Positions 54,893 to 63,471 of a DNA stretch of 64,000 nt are shown here, in pieces (position 1 is the first letter of the stretch; each line of letters opens with the position of its first letter). The stretch is taken from the NCBI RefSeq assembly GCF_004923205.2, contig NZ_SELD02000056.1:1-64000 (forward strand), read 5' to 3'. The notes under the pieces are model-generated. The model saw only the letters and a program-made list of their open reading frames with translations, did not search any database and was not told the DNA's origin. A program made the position numbers and the translations under genes. Origin of the DNA: Paracoccus aeridis (GTDB taxonomy: Bacteria; Pseudomonadota; Alphaproteobacteria; Rhodobacterales; Rhodobacteraceae).

Positions 54893-56127
54893 TTCGCCGC
54901 AACCCGCGCCCCGGCGACCGAGCGGAACCAGTCGCGCAGGACTGCGCGCTCCTCGGGCTCGATGTAGCTGACGTTGGCAGGGGGCATCGCGTCGGTCAGC
55001 CCGGCCTGAAGGTAGATGTCGCGGGCCGCGCGGGCGATCTGGGCGTCTGTTTCCAGCGCCACGCCGCGCGGGGCGGTGGCGATGCCGGGCCAGCCCGGCT
55101 CGGCCGCGTGGCACATGGAACAGCGGCTGAACACCACGTCGCGCACCTGCTCGAAATGCGGGTCGGCGACGAACGCCTGCTCGCGCGCGCCGAGGCGCGT
55201 TTCCTCGTCGGGAAGCGCCTGCGTGCCCAGCGTCGAAAGCCAGACCACCCCGGCGAACAGCAGCGCCGTCACCGCCCAGGTCCACCACGGCCATTTCCGT
55301 CGCGCATGCTTGGTGTTGAAGAAGTGCCGGATCGTCACGCCCATCAGGAACACCAGCGCCGCGATCAGCCAGTTGTAGCGGCTCGCGAACGCCAGCGGGT
55401 AGTGGTTCGACAGCATCAGGAACACGACCGGCAGCGTCAGGTAGTTGTTGTGCGTGCTGCGCAGCTTGGCGATCTTGCCGTATTTCGGGTTCGGCTTGCG
55501 GCCCGACTTCAGGTCCCGCACCACGATCCGCTGGTTCGGCATGATGATGAAGAACACGTTCGCCGTCATGATCGTGGCGGTGAACGCGCCCAGATGCAGC
55601 AGCGCCGCGCGGCCCGTGAACACCTGGTCATAGCCCCACGCCATCACCACCAGCAGGACGAACAGCAGGAGCATGAGCGCGATGGGACGCTCGGCCAGCT
55701 CGCTCTTGCACAGGCGGTCGTAGATCATCCAGCCGATGCTGAGCGACGCGGCCGAGATCAGGATCGCGGTCCAGACCGACAGCTCCATCTTCGCGGGGTC
55801 GATCAGGAACAGCTCGGCCTGCGCCCAGTAGACCACCATCAGCAGCGCCGCGCCGCTGAGCCAGGTGGCGTAGCTTTCCCATTTGAACCAGGTCAGGTGC
55901 TCGGGCATCCGCTCGGGCGCGACGAGGTACTTGGTGATGTGGTAGAAGCCGCCGCCGTGGACCTGCCATTCCTCGCCGTGCGCCCCCTGCGGCAGGCCCG
56001 GCGCGCGCTGCAGCCCGAGGTCCAGCGCGATGAAGTAGAACGACGATCCGATCCACGCGATCGCCGTGACGACGTGAAGCCAGCGGATCGCGAACGAGGC
56101 CCAGTCGTGCAGGATGACGTAATCCAT
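54889..56127 (-). CDS. puuD: Membrane urate oxidase PuuD with cytochrome c domain
   Basis: Oxidises urate to 5-hydroxyisourate, passing electrons to the respiratory chain rather than making peroxide. 412 residues. About eight membrane helices come first (WASFAIRWLHVVTAIAWIGSSFYF, HGGGFYHITKYLVAPERMPEHLTWFKWE, ...IIMPNQRIV), then a cytochrome c-like tail with CSMCH (CxxCH heme site) and a Met in DAMPPANVSY. It takes the place of soluble uricase in this pathway. It overlaps the uraH stop by one base. Confidence 0.95.
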   Translation of the reverse strand: MDYVILHDWASFAIRWLHVVTAIAWIGSSFYFIALDLGLQRAPGLPQGAHGEEWQVHGGGFYHITKYLVAPERMPEHLTWFKWESYATWLSGAALLMVVYWAQAELFLIDPAKMELSVWTAILISAASLSIGWMIYDRLCKSELAERPIALMLLLFVLLVVMAWGYDQVFTGRAALLHLGAFTATIMTANVFFIIMPNQRIVVRDLKSGRKPNPKYGKIAKLRSTHNNYLTLPVVFLMLSNHYPLAFASRYNWLIAALVFLMGVTIRHFFNTKHARRKWPWWTWAVTALLFAGVVWLSTLGTQALPDEETRLGAREQAFVADPHFEQVRDVVFSRCSMCHAAEPGWPGIATAPRGVALETDAQIARAARDIYLQAGLTDAMPPANVSYIEPEERAVLRDWFRSVAGARVAAN

Positions 56128-56480
56128 CAGCTTCCCCGATAGGTAGAATAGCCGTAGGGCGAAACCAGCAGCGGCACGTGGTAGTGATCGTCCGCGGCCA
56201 TCCCGAAGCGGATCGGCACCTCGTCGAGGAACCGGGGCGCGGCGCCCCCGGTCCCCTGCGCGTCCAGCCAGTCGCCCACGTGGAACACCAGCTCATAGCG
56301 GCCGGTGGCGAAGCGCCCCTCGGGCAGGATCGGGCCGTCGGTGCGGCCGTCGGAGTTGGTGGTGACCTGCGCCAGTTCGCGCCGCGTCCCGCCGTCCAGC
56401 GCCCACAGCGTGATCCGCATGCCGGCGGCCGGGCGCCCCTCTGCGGTGTCCAGCACGTGCGTGGTGAGATAGCCTGCCAT
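56127..56480 (-). CDS. uraH: Hydroxyisourate hydrolase
   Basis: Transthyretin-like enzyme that hydrolyses 5-hydroxyisourate to OHCU. 117 residues with THVLDTAEGRPAAG at the N-terminus and the C-terminal YRGS tetrapeptide (in SPYGYSTYRGS) that marks HIU hydrolases against transthyretins. AAAGGGA precedes ATG 56480. First of a uraH-puuD pair, so the two consecutive reactions are made together. Confidence 0.96.
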   Translation of the reverse strand: MAGYLTTHVLDTAEGRPAAGMRITLWALDGGTRRELAQVTTNSDGRTDGPILPEGRFATGRYELVFHVGDWLDAQGTGGAAPRFLDEVPIRFGMAADDHYHVPLLVSPYGYSTYRGS

Positions 56481-56646
56481 GCGTTCCCTTTCCGGTCCTT
56501 GCCCGCGTTGTCCTGGCGTTCGATGTTGTGTCTGCGTCATCCATAGCGCACAGCTGCGAACCTCGCACAGGGTGCAGCGACGCACACTGTTTATAGTTTC
56601 GCGAAAGACTGGCACCGGCCGCGGTGCCGGAAGGAAGGAGTTGCCC
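56481..56646. promoter_or_regulatory. Divergent uraH/allA promoter region
   Basis: 166 bases, AT-richer near 56585-56607. TTTCGCGAAA at 56597-56606 is a 10-base palindrome directly after TATAGT at 56592-56597, which could be an allA -10. A clear -35 is not seen at 17 bases upstream. AAGGAGTT before the GTG is the allA ribosome site. Confidence 0.35.
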
Positions 56647-57132
56647 GTGACCCGCAGGATCGTCGCCCGCCCGCTGACCGCAGCCGCATTCGCGCCCTTC
56701 GGGCAGGTGATCGAGGCGGCGGGCGCGCCCGACCGGATCATCAACGCAGGCCGCTGCGGCCGCTTCCACGACCGCGGCACGCCGGATGTCGAGGGGCGGA
56801 CCGGGATCTCGGTCTTCAGGTCGGAATCGGTCGAGCTGCCCTACAGCTTCGAGCTGGTGGAACGGCATCCGCTGGGCAGCCAGGCGTTCCTGCCGATGGC
56901 GCTGGCGCCGTTCCTCGTCGTGGTGGCGCCGGATGCGGGCGGGCGTCCGGGGGCGCCGCTGGCGTTCGTGACCGCGCCGGGGCAGGGCATCAACATCGGC
57001 CGAAACGTCTGGCACGGGGTTCTGACGCCTCTGGCCGATCCGGGCCTGTTCGCGGTGGTGGACCGCTGCGACGACGGGCCGAACCTCGAGGAGTATTTGT
57101 ACGACGAGCCGTGGGTTGTGGTGGCGGGCTAG
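56647..57132 (+). CDS. allA: Ureidoglycolate lyase
   Basis: Splits (S)-ureidoglycolate into glyoxylate and urea, last step of the pathway. 161 residues; family features include ARPLTAAAFAPFGQVIE, INAGRCGRFHD, and the substrate-site stretch NIGRNVWHGVLTPL plus the final EEYLYDEPWVVVAG. The GTG start 56647 follows a strong AAGGAG. Its TAG shares the CTAG bases with the convergent deaminase stop. Confidence 0.95.
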   Translation: MTRRIVARPLTAAAFAPFGQVIEAAGAPDRIINAGRCGRFHDRGTPDVEGRTGISVFRSESVELPYSFELVERHPLGSQAFLPMALAPFLVVVAPDAGGRPGAPLAFVTAPGQGINIGRNVWHGVLTPLADPGLFAVVDRCDDGPNLEEYLYDEPWVVVAG

Positions 57133-58475
57133 CCGCCGTCCATGACCCGCCGCACGGCGCGGTTCGCATCCAGCGCAATCGCGGCCGCGTCGAAGGTCGC
57201 GAGGCGGTGGTCCTCGACCACGGCGCGGCCCTCGACATAGACCGCGCGGGGCCGGATCGGCGCGCCGAAGACCAGCGCGGCGACCGGGTCCCAGTGCCCG
57301 GCGGCGGCGATGTCGCCCAGGTCCCACAGCACGAGGTCCGCGCGCATCCCCGGCGCAAGCTGGCCGATGTCGACGCGCCCGAGGACGCGCGCGCCGCCTC
57401 GGGTCGCGATTTCCAGCGCCTCGCGCGCGCCCATCGCGGAAGGCCCGTCGCGAAGGCGCGCGACCAGCATCGCCTGCCGCGCCTCGAGACCGAGATGGCT
57501 GCTGTCGTTGGACGCCGACCCGTCGACGCCAAGGCCCACCGGCACGCCCGCGTCGCGCATCGCCCGCACCGGGGCGATGCCGCTGGCGAGGCGGGCGTTG
57601 GAACAGGGGCAGTGCGCGACGCCGGTGCCGGTGCGGGCGAACAGCGCGATCTCCTCGGGCGACAGCTTCACGCAATGGGCGTGCCACACGTCGTCGCCGG
57701 TCCAGCCGACGCTTTCGGCATAGTCGCCCGGCGTCAGGCCGAACATGCGGCGGGAATAGTCCACGTCCTCGGCGTTCTCGGCCAGATGGGTGTGCAGCCG
57801 CACCCCCTTTACCCGGGCGAGGATCGCGGCGTCCCGCATCAGCTCGCGGCTGACCGAGAAGGGCGAGCAGGGGGCGAGCGCCACCTGCACCATCGCGCCG
57901 GGGTTCGGGTCGTGGAAGGCGGACACCACGCGGTCGCAGTCGCGCAGGATCGCGTCCTCGTCCTCGACCAGCGCGTCGGGCGGAAGGCCGCCCTTGCTTT
58001 CGCCGATCGACATGGACCCGCGCGTCGCGGTGAAGCGGATGCCGATGTCGGCCGCGGCCTCGATGCTGTCGTCGAGCCGCGCGCCGTTCGGGAACAGGTA
58101 CAGGTGGTCCGACGAACAGGTGCAGCCCGACAGCGCCAGTTCCGCCAGCCCCAGCCGCGCCGACGCGCGGATGTCGCCCGGGCCCATCCGCGCCCAGATC
58201 GGGTAAAGCGTCCTGAGCCACCCGAACAGGGCGGCGTCCTGCGCCGCGGGCACGGCGCGGGTCAGGGTCTGGAACAGGTGGTGGTGCGTGTTGACGAGGC
58301 CGGGGGTGACGACGCAGCCCCCGGCCTCGACGACGCGCGCCCCTTCGCGCGGAAGGTCGGTCCCCACCGCGGCGACCACGCCGCCGTCGACGAGGACGTC
58401 GCCGCCCGCGATCTCGCGCCGGCTGTCGTCCATCGTGACGACAGCCAGCGCGCCCCGGATCAGGGTGCGCGCCAC
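57129..58475 (-). CDS. 8-oxoguanine deaminase
   Basis: Amidohydrolase-family enzyme that deaminates 8-oxoguanine to urate, salvaging oxidised guanine into the same pathway. 448 residues: VNTHHHLFQTLTRAVPAAQ with metal His pair, LHTHLAENAED, HAHCVKLSPEEI, CPCSNARLASG and LGVDGSASNDSSH. HHLFQTLTRA with the LFGWLRTLYPIW stretch is the known 8-oxoguanine deaminase type, not the closely related atrazine-type enzymes. The start is GTG 58475, immediately after the permease stop. Confidence 0.9.
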   Translation of the reverse strand: MARTLIRGALAVVTMDDSRREIAGGDVLVDGGVVAAVGTDLPREGARVVEAGGCVVTPGLVNTHHHLFQTLTRAVPAAQDAALFGWLRTLYPIWARMGPGDIRASARLGLAELALSGCTCSSDHLYLFPNGARLDDSIEAAADIGIRFTATRGSMSIGESKGGLPPDALVEDEDAILRDCDRVVSAFHDPNPGAMVQVALAPCSPFSVSRELMRDAAILARVKGVRLHTHLAENAEDVDYSRRMFGLTPGDYAESVGWTGDDVWHAHCVKLSPEEIALFARTGTGVAHCPCSNARLASGIAPVRAMRDAGVPVGLGVDGSASNDSSHLGLEARQAMLVARLRDGPSAMGAREALEIATRGGARVLGRVDIGQLAPGMRADLVLWDLGDIAAAGHWDPVAALVFGAPIRPRAVYVEGRAVVEDHRLATFDAAAIALDANRAVRRVMDGG

Positions 58476-58476
58476 G

Positions 58477-60000
58477 TCAGTGCGTGTCGGCGGCGTGCCC
58501 GGCGCGGCGGATGTCCGCCTCGTCCGCGCGCGGCGCGCCGTTGTAGAACCAGTTCAGCAGCACCGCCGCGATCGCCGCCAGCAGGATCCCCGAGTGCAGG
58601 AGCGAATCCAGCGACTTCGGCATCCACTGCCCGAAGTTCGGCGCGGCCATGGGGATCATCCCCAGCCCCACCGAGATCGCGACGATGAACATGTTGTGCC
58701 GGTTGCCCTTGAAATCGACGTTGGACAGGATGCGGATGCCGGTCGCGGCGACGGTCCCGAACATCACCAGCCCCGCGCCCCCCAGCACCATCGTCGGCAG
58801 CGATTCCACCAGCGCCCCCATCTTGGGGATCAGCCCCAGCGCGATCATGATCGCCCCGCCCGCCACGCAGACGAAGCGCGAGCGAACGCCCGTGACGCCG
58901 ACCAGCCCCACGTTCTGCGAGAACGAGGTATAGGGGAAGGTGTTGAAGATCCCGCCGATCGCGGTGCCGAGGCCGTCCGCGCGCAGGCCCGCCGACAGCC
59001 CCTCGGGCGTGACGCGGCGGTCGCAGATGTCGCCGAGGGCGAGGAACATGCCGGTGGATTCGATCATCGTCACGAACATGACCAGCACCATGGTCAGGAT
59101 CATGACGGGATCGAACATCGGCGCGCCGAAGTGGAACGGCACGATCGGCGCGAACCACGGCGCGGCGGCCACGGCGTCGAAGTTCATCTTGCCCAGCACC
59201 AGCGCCAGCAGCCCGCCCGCGACGATCCCGAGAAGGACGGCGATGTTGGCCAGGAAGCCGCGCGCATAGCGCGAGATCAGCAGGATGATCGCCAGCACCG
59301 TCAGCGCCACCGCGATGTTGCCCGGCGCGGCATAGGCAGGGTTGCGGACCGACGGGGCCAGCGTCACGCCCTCGGGGACGCCGCCTGCGGCGCGCGCGGC
59401 CTCGAGCCAGGCGGCCTGCGCGGGGTCGATGATCTGCGGCGCGGTCGGGCCGACGGGCAGGCCGAAGATCCAGTTGATCCCGACCGGCATCAGGCTGATC
59501 CCGATGACGAGGATCACCGTGCCGGTGACGACGCTCGGGAAGAACCGGAGGAGACGGCTGACCAGCGGGGCGAGGAAGATCGCGATGATGCCCGCCGCGA
59601 TGATTGCGCCGAACAGCATCCGCGCGCCCTCGGACCCCGGGTGGGAGTTCGCGATGGCGACCATCGGCCCCACGGCGGCGAAGGTCACGCCCATCATCAC
59701 CGGAAGCCGGATCCCGAAGTACTGCGTGGCGCCGAGGCTCTGGATGATCGACACGATCCCGCAGACGAACAGGTCGGCCGAGATCAGGAACGCGACGTCG
59801 TGCGGTTCCAGCCCCAGCGCGCGACCGACGATCAGCGGCACCGCGATCGCGCCCGCATACATGACCAGCACGTGCTGGAACCCCAGCGTGAGCAGCCGCG
59901 GCATCGGCAGGATCTCGTCGACGGGGTGGACGCCCGTCCCCCCGGACCTGCCCGGCGGCTGGCCGAAGCGCGGCTCTGTTGCGTGGGTCATCTGCGGCAT
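58477..60000 (-). CDS. NCS2-type urate/xanthine permease
   Basis: 507-residue nucleobase:cation symporter with 14 helices. It opens HPVDEILPMPRLLTLGFQHVLVMYAGAIAVPLI, has the QYFGIRLPVMMGVTF stretch, and the substrate motif TSFSQNVGLVGVTGVRSRFV where the Gln-Asn pair marks xanthine/urate carriers. A GGGGGAGA site lies near ATG 60000; ATG 59991 is possible. It is upstream of the 8-oxoguanine deaminase and brings purines into this end of the island. Confidence 0.93.
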   Translation of the reverse strand: MPQMTHATEPRFGQPPGRSGGTGVHPVDEILPMPRLLTLGFQHVLVMYAGAIAVPLIVGRALGLEPHDVAFLISADLFVCGIVSIIQSLGATQYFGIRLPVMMGVTFAAVGPMVAIANSHPGSEGARMLFGAIIAAGIIAIFLAPLVSRLLRFFPSVVTGTVILVIGISLMPVGINWIFGLPVGPTAPQIIDPAQAAWLEAARAAGGVPEGVTLAPSVRNPAYAAPGNIAVALTVLAIILLISRYARGFLANIAVLLGIVAGGLLALVLGKMNFDAVAAAPWFAPIVPFHFGAPMFDPVMILTMVLVMFVTMIESTGMFLALGDICDRRVTPEGLSAGLRADGLGTAIGGIFNTFPYTSFSQNVGLVGVTGVRSRFVCVAGGAIMIALGLIPKMGALVESLPTMVLGGAGLVMFGTVAATGIRILSNVDFKGNRHNMFIVAISVGLGMIPMAAPNFGQWMPKSLDSLLHSGILLAAIAAVLLNWFYNGAPRADEADIRRAGHAADTH

Positions 60001-60109
60001 TCTCCCCCTCAAGCCCGGTTCGGCGGGGTGGCTTCCCGCGTCCGGCGTTCGTTCAGTCCGGCGCCGGTCGGCCTGTTCGCGGCCGTCCCGGGATGTCGCC
60101 GGCAGGGCG

Positions 60110-60376
60110 ATGATCCTCGCACATGCGGGGCGTCACAAGATCGAAACCGTGAAAGCTGTGTTCGCGCGCAGGCGGGGTCGCGCGGCACTCCCGGCCGTCC
60201 GCACCGGGGCCGACCTGCCGGGCCGGATCGTGCGCCGCCGGGACCTGGCCGAGTTCGGGGCCGTCGTGCATGACCGCCTGCCGGCCGACCCGCTCGCCTG
60301 TCAGGTCGCACCCGACGCGCTGCTTCGCACCGTAAAGGGCCGGCCCGCGCTGGACCTTCGCCCCGACCGGCGATAG
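60110..60376 (+). CDS. Doubtful small ORF before purH
   Basis: 88 codons, [23 protein letters not shown] to a final [11 protein letters not shown]. No recognisable domain, no signal peptide or membrane helix, very high Arg, and no clear ribosome site. The opposite strand is open over much of it too. The single reason to keep it is an intact frame ending right at the first of two stem-loop repeats. I regard it as more likely non-coding. Confidence 0.2.
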   Translation: MILAHAGRHKIETVKAVFARRRGRAALPAVRTGADLPGRIVRRRDLAEFGAVVHDRLPADPLACQVAPDALLRTVKGRPALDLRPDRR

Positions 60377-60425
60377 GGGACGGCATCGCCGTTCAAGACA
60401 GGGGACGGCACAGCCGTCCAGGGGG
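60376..60425 (+). repeat. Two tandem 25-base stem-loop units before purH
   Basis: Units 60376-60400 and 60401-60425 both start GGGGACGGCA and differ at a few places. Each folds into a small hairpin: ACGGC-ATC-GCCGT in the first and GACGGC-ACA-GCCGTC in the second. The changed bases in the second stem remain paired. They end 6 bases before the purH start codon, so they would lie in the leader and ribosome-binding area. Confidence 0.7.
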
Positions 60426-60431
60426 CCCCGC

Positions 60432-62018
60432 ATGACCCGCGCCATCTCGCTTCGCCGCGCGCTGATTTCCGTTTCCGACAAGTCCGGCCTGATCGACTTC
60501 GCGCGCGCTCTGGCGGGCCGGGGGGTCGAGCTTCTGTCCACCGGCGGCACCGCGAAGGCGCTGCGGCAGGCGGGGCTGGCCGTGCGCGACGTGGCCGACC
60601 TGACGGGCTTTCCCGAAATGATGGACGGCCGCGTGAAGACGCTGCACCCGGCGGTCCACGGCGGCCTGCTGGCGCTGCGCGACGACGCGGGGCACGTCGC
60701 ATCCATGAAGGAACACGGGATCGAGCCGATCGACCTGCTGGTCGTGAACCTGTACCCGTTCGAGGCGACGGTCGCGAAGGGCGCCCCCTACGACGAGTGC
60801 GTCGAGAACATCGACATCGGCGGCCCGGCGATGATCCGCGCGGCGGCGAAGAACCACGCCCACGTCGCCACCATCGTGGACGTGGACGACTATGCCGCGC
60901 TTCTGGCCGAACTCGACGCGAACGGCGGCGCAACGACCGAAGCCTTCCGGCAAAGGATGGCGCAGGCGGCCTATGCCCGGACCGCGGCCTATGATGCGGC
61001 CGTGTCGACATGGATGGCCGGCGCGATCGGCGCCGACACCCCGCGCCGGCGCGCCTTTGCGGGGTCGCTTGCCCAACCGCTGCGCTACGGCGAGAACCCG
61101 CACCAGCAGGCCGCGTTCTACACCGACGGCTCGAACCGCCCCGGCGTCGCCACCGCGCGCCAGTGGCAGGGGAAGGAGCTGTCCTACAACAACATCAACG
61201 ACACCGACGCCGCGTTCGAACTCGCGGCGGAGTTCCCCGGCGACACCCCCGCCGTCGCGATCATCAAGCACGCGAACCCCTGCGGCGTGGCGCAGGCGGA
61301 CACGCTGGAACAGGCCTACCGCCGCGCCTTCGACTGCGACCGCACCTCTGCCTTCGGCGGCATCGTCGCGCTGAACGGCACGCTGGACGAGGCGACCGCC
61401 CGCGCCATTGCCGAGATCTTCACCGAGGTCGTGATCGCCCCCGACGCGACCGACGCCGCGCGCGCGGTGTTCGCCGCCAGGAAGAACCTGCGCCTGCTGA
61501 CGACGGGCGGGATGCCCGACCCCCGCGCGGGCGGGCTGACGTTCCGGCAGGTGGCGGGCGGGTTCCTCGTGCAGGGCCGCGACAACGGCCATGTCGGGCG
61601 CGAGGACCTGCGCGTCGTCACGCAGCGCCAGCCCTCCGAGGCAGAGCTTTCCGACCTCATGTTCGCGTGGACCGTCGCCAAGCACGTCAAGTCGAACGCC
61701 ATCGTGTACGCCAGGGACGGCGCGACCGTGGGCATCGGCGCGGGCCAGATGAGCCGCGTCGACAGCACCCGCATCGGCCGCCGCAAGTCCGAGGACATGG
61801 CGCAGGCGCTGGGCCTTTCCGCGCCGCTCAGCGAAGGCGCGGCCGTCGCGTCGGACGCGTTCTTCCCCTTTGCCGACGGGATCGAGGCGCTGGCCGAGGC
61901 GGGCGCCCGCGCCGTCATCCAGCCCGGCGGGTCGATGCGCGACGCCGAGGTGATCGCGGCCGCCGACCGGCTCGGCCTTGCGATGGTCTTCACCGGCCAG
62001 CGCCATTTCCGCCACTGA
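60432..62018 (+). CDS. purH: Bifunctional AICAR transformylase / IMP cyclohydrolase
   Basis: Last two steps of de novo purine synthesis. 528 residues. The N-terminal MGS-like cyclohydrolase domain shows [46 protein letters not shown]; the C-terminal transformylase shows [13 protein letters not shown], the NPCGVA and [10 protein letters not shown] stretches and [28 protein letters not shown]. No standard ribosome site is visible at ATG 60432; the stem-loop repeats occupy that place. Confidence 0.97.
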   Translation: MTRAISLRRALISVSDKSGLIDFARALAGRGVELLSTGGTAKALRQAGLAVRDVADLTGFPEMMDGRVKTLHPAVHGGLLALRDDAGHVASMKEHGIEPIDLLVVNLYPFEATVAKGAPYDECVENIDIGGPAMIRAAAKNHAHVATIVDVDDYAALLAELDANGGATTEAFRQRMAQAAYARTAAYDAAVSTWMAGAIGADTPRRRAFAGSLAQPLRYGENPHQQAAFYTDGSNRPGVATARQWQGKELSYNNINDTDAAFELAAEFPGDTPAVAIIKHANPCGVAQADTLEQAYRRAFDCDRTSAFGGIVALNGTLDEATARAIAEIFTEVVIAPDATDAARAVFAARKNLRLLTTGGMPDPRAGGLTFRQVAGGFLVQGRDNGHVGREDLRVVTQRQPSEAELSDLMFAWTVAKHVKSNAIVYARDGATVGIGAGQMSRVDSTRIGRRKSEDMAQALGLSAPLSEGAAVASDAFFPFADGIEALAEAGARAVIQPGGSMRDAEVIAAADRLGLAMVFTGQRHFRH

Positions 62019-62032
62019 CGGGGCGATCGCCG

Positions 62033-62818
62033 ATGACCGACGATCCCGATATCGGGCCCGCGACGCCGGACGCGCCGCAGCCGGAAAGGCCCGACCCGAA
62101 GCCGGAAAAACCCGCGCCGAAGCCGAGAAAGCCGCGCGCGACGCCGGCGGTCAGGAAGCCGGCGTCGGGCGCCCGTCTCGGCCCCGCTGCGCCGAAGACC
62201 GCCGCCACCCCGAAAAGGCGCGCGGCGGGCGTGGTGCCGGAACCTGCCCGCCGCAGCCTGCGGCTGGCGCTGGTCACGGCGCTGCTGATCGTGGCGGTGG
62301 ACCAGGCCGTCAAGTACGTCGTCGTCCACGCGCTCAATCTGAAAGAGATCCAGGAGATCACCGTCTGGGAGCCGTGGCTGAACCTGCGGATGGCCTGGAA
62401 CCAGGGCGTGAACTTCGGCCTGTTCAGCTCGGACGTCGAGGTGATGCGCTGGGTGCTGGTCGCGGTGGCGCTTGCCGTCTGCGTCTGGATCGGCGTCTGG
62501 CTGTGGCGCACGCGGCCCGGGCGCATGGCGCAGCTGGCGGCGGGGCTGCTGGTCGGGGGCGCGCTGGGGAACGTCATCGACCGCGTGGCCTACGGCGCCG
62601 TGGCGGACTTCCTCAACATGTCGCTGCCGGGCTGGCGCAACCCCTACAGCTTCAACGTGGCCGACATCGCGATCTTCGCGGGCGCGATCGGGCTGGTGTT
62701 CCTGCCCGCGCGCGAAACCGCGCCGGCCGAGTCGCAGGCAGCCGGCCGCGGCGACAGGACCCGTGGCGACAGGACCCGTGACGACAAGACCCGTGACGGG
62801 CGCGGCAAGACGCGCTAA
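62033..62818 (+). CDS. lspA: Signal peptidase II with long N- and C-terminal extensions
   Basis: Inner-membrane aspartyl protease that cleaves lipoprotein signal peptides. The core (about 160 residues) is intact: four helices, WNQGVNFGLF, GNVIDR with catalytic Asp183 and NVADIAIF with catalytic Asp211. The protein is 261 residues, because about 74 Pro/Lys/Ala-rich residues precede helix 1 (PERPDPKPEKPAPKPRK type) and a 35-residue tail with GDRTR repeats follows. Possible internal start: the GTG in AAGVVPEPARR. Extensions look disordered and cytoplasmic. It follows purH by 14 bases. Confidence 0.92.
   Translation: MTDDPDIGPATPDAPQPERPDPKPEKPAPKPRKPRATPAVRKPASGARLGPAAPKTAATPKRRAAGVVPEPARRSLRLALVTALLIVAVDQAVKYVVVHALNLKEIQEITVWEPWLNLRMAWNQGVNFGLFSSDVEVMRWVLVAVALAVCVWIGVWLWRTRPGRMAQLAAGLLVGGALGNVIDRVAYGAVADFLNMSLPGWRNPYSFNVADIAIFAGAIGLVFLPARETAPAESQAAGRGDRTRGDRTRDDKTRDGRGKTR
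62750..62794 (+). repeat. Three tandem 15-base repeats at the 3' end of lspA
   Basis: Units 62750-62764 and 62765-62779 are identical; 62780-62794 has two changes. They encode GDRTR, GDRTR, DDKTR at the C-terminal tail of LspA in frame. Confidence 0.88.
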
Positions 62819-62847
62819 GACGGCGCGACGTTTTTGCGGAGTGTGAG

Positions 62848-63360
62848 ATGCGCGCGATCGTGCTGGGCCTTTCCGTTGCCATGCTGGCGGCTTGCGGCGA
62901 CAACACCGCGCTTCGCAGCCCCAAGTCCGGCAGCGAGGGACCGGACGAATTCGCGATCGTCCCCACCCGCGCGCTGCAGATGCCGCCCGATCTGGCCCAG
63001 CTGCCCGCGCCGACGCCGGGCGGGGCGAACCTGACCGACCCGAACCCGATGGGCGACGCGGTCGCGGCGTTGGGCGGCAACCCCGCGCAGCTGGCGCAGC
63101 GCGGGATCGGCGCGGCCGACGGGGCGATCGTGTCCTATGCCGGGCGCGGCGGGGTGCAGCCCGGCATCCGCCAGGTCACCGCGCAGGAGGATGCCGAGTT
63201 CCGGTCCACCCGCCGCCGCCGCCCGCTCGAGGCGCTGGCCGGCGCCGACGTCTACAACCGCGCCTACCGCAACCAGACCCTCGACAGCTGGGCGGAACTG
63301 GAACGCTGGCGCCGCGCGGGGGTGCAGACCCCGTCCGCGCCGCCGCCCGCGGCCGAGTGA
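62848..63360 (+). CDS. DUF3035 lipoprotein
   Basis: 170-residue lipoprotein: signal peptide MRAIVLGLSVAMLAAC with lipobox LAAC, so the mature Cys16 is lipidated. The conserved GPDEFAIVPTRALQMPPDLAQLPAPTPGG segment marks DUF3035, which has been linked with the alphaproteobacterial BamF outer-membrane assembly subunit; I recall this but cannot check it. The order purH-lspA-DUF3035 is frequent in Rhodobacterales. Its processing would need the LspA encoded just before it. Confidence 0.88.
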   Translation: MRAIVLGLSVAMLAACGDNTALRSPKSGSEGPDEFAIVPTRALQMPPDLAQLPAPTPGGANLTDPNPMGDAVAALGGNPAQLAQRGIGAADGAIVSYAGRGGVQPGIRQVTAQEDAEFRSTRRRRPLEALAGADVYNRAYRNQTLDSWAELERWRRAGVQTPSAPPPAAE

Positions 63361-63407
63361 GCCGCGGGCGCGCGTGACCTGCAGGCGCGGCTGACGCCCC
63401 GATTGGC

Positions 63408-63471
63408 TTGACATTACCGCGGCCCAGCCCGTAAGCCGCGCACGTCCCGACGGCGGCCGGATCCCGGCCGC
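63408..63471 (+). promoter_or_regulatory. Leader of the queuosine-precursor transporter gene
   Basis: Between the lipoprotein and 63519, TTGACA lies at 63408-63413 preceded by GGC (CTTGAC is typical of Rhodobacterales -35), but the -10 at 17 bases is poor. An 8-base perfect hairpin with loop ATC lies at 63453-63471. I looked for a preQ1 riboswitch and did not see its pattern. The hairpin could be a terminator of the lipoprotein transcript without T-tract. Confidence 0.3.

Larger units (their letters stand above)
60001..60431. other. 430-base gap upstream of purH
   Basis: The gap holds the promoter side of the permease gene and of purH. A plus-strand open frame 60110-60376 (88 codons, starting [14 protein letters not shown]) is the only candidate gene; it has no strong ribosome site, is Arg-rich and not recognised. 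It could be the tail of a lost gene or chance. Two 25-base tandem stem-loop units follow it at 60376-60425. Confidence 0.5.
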
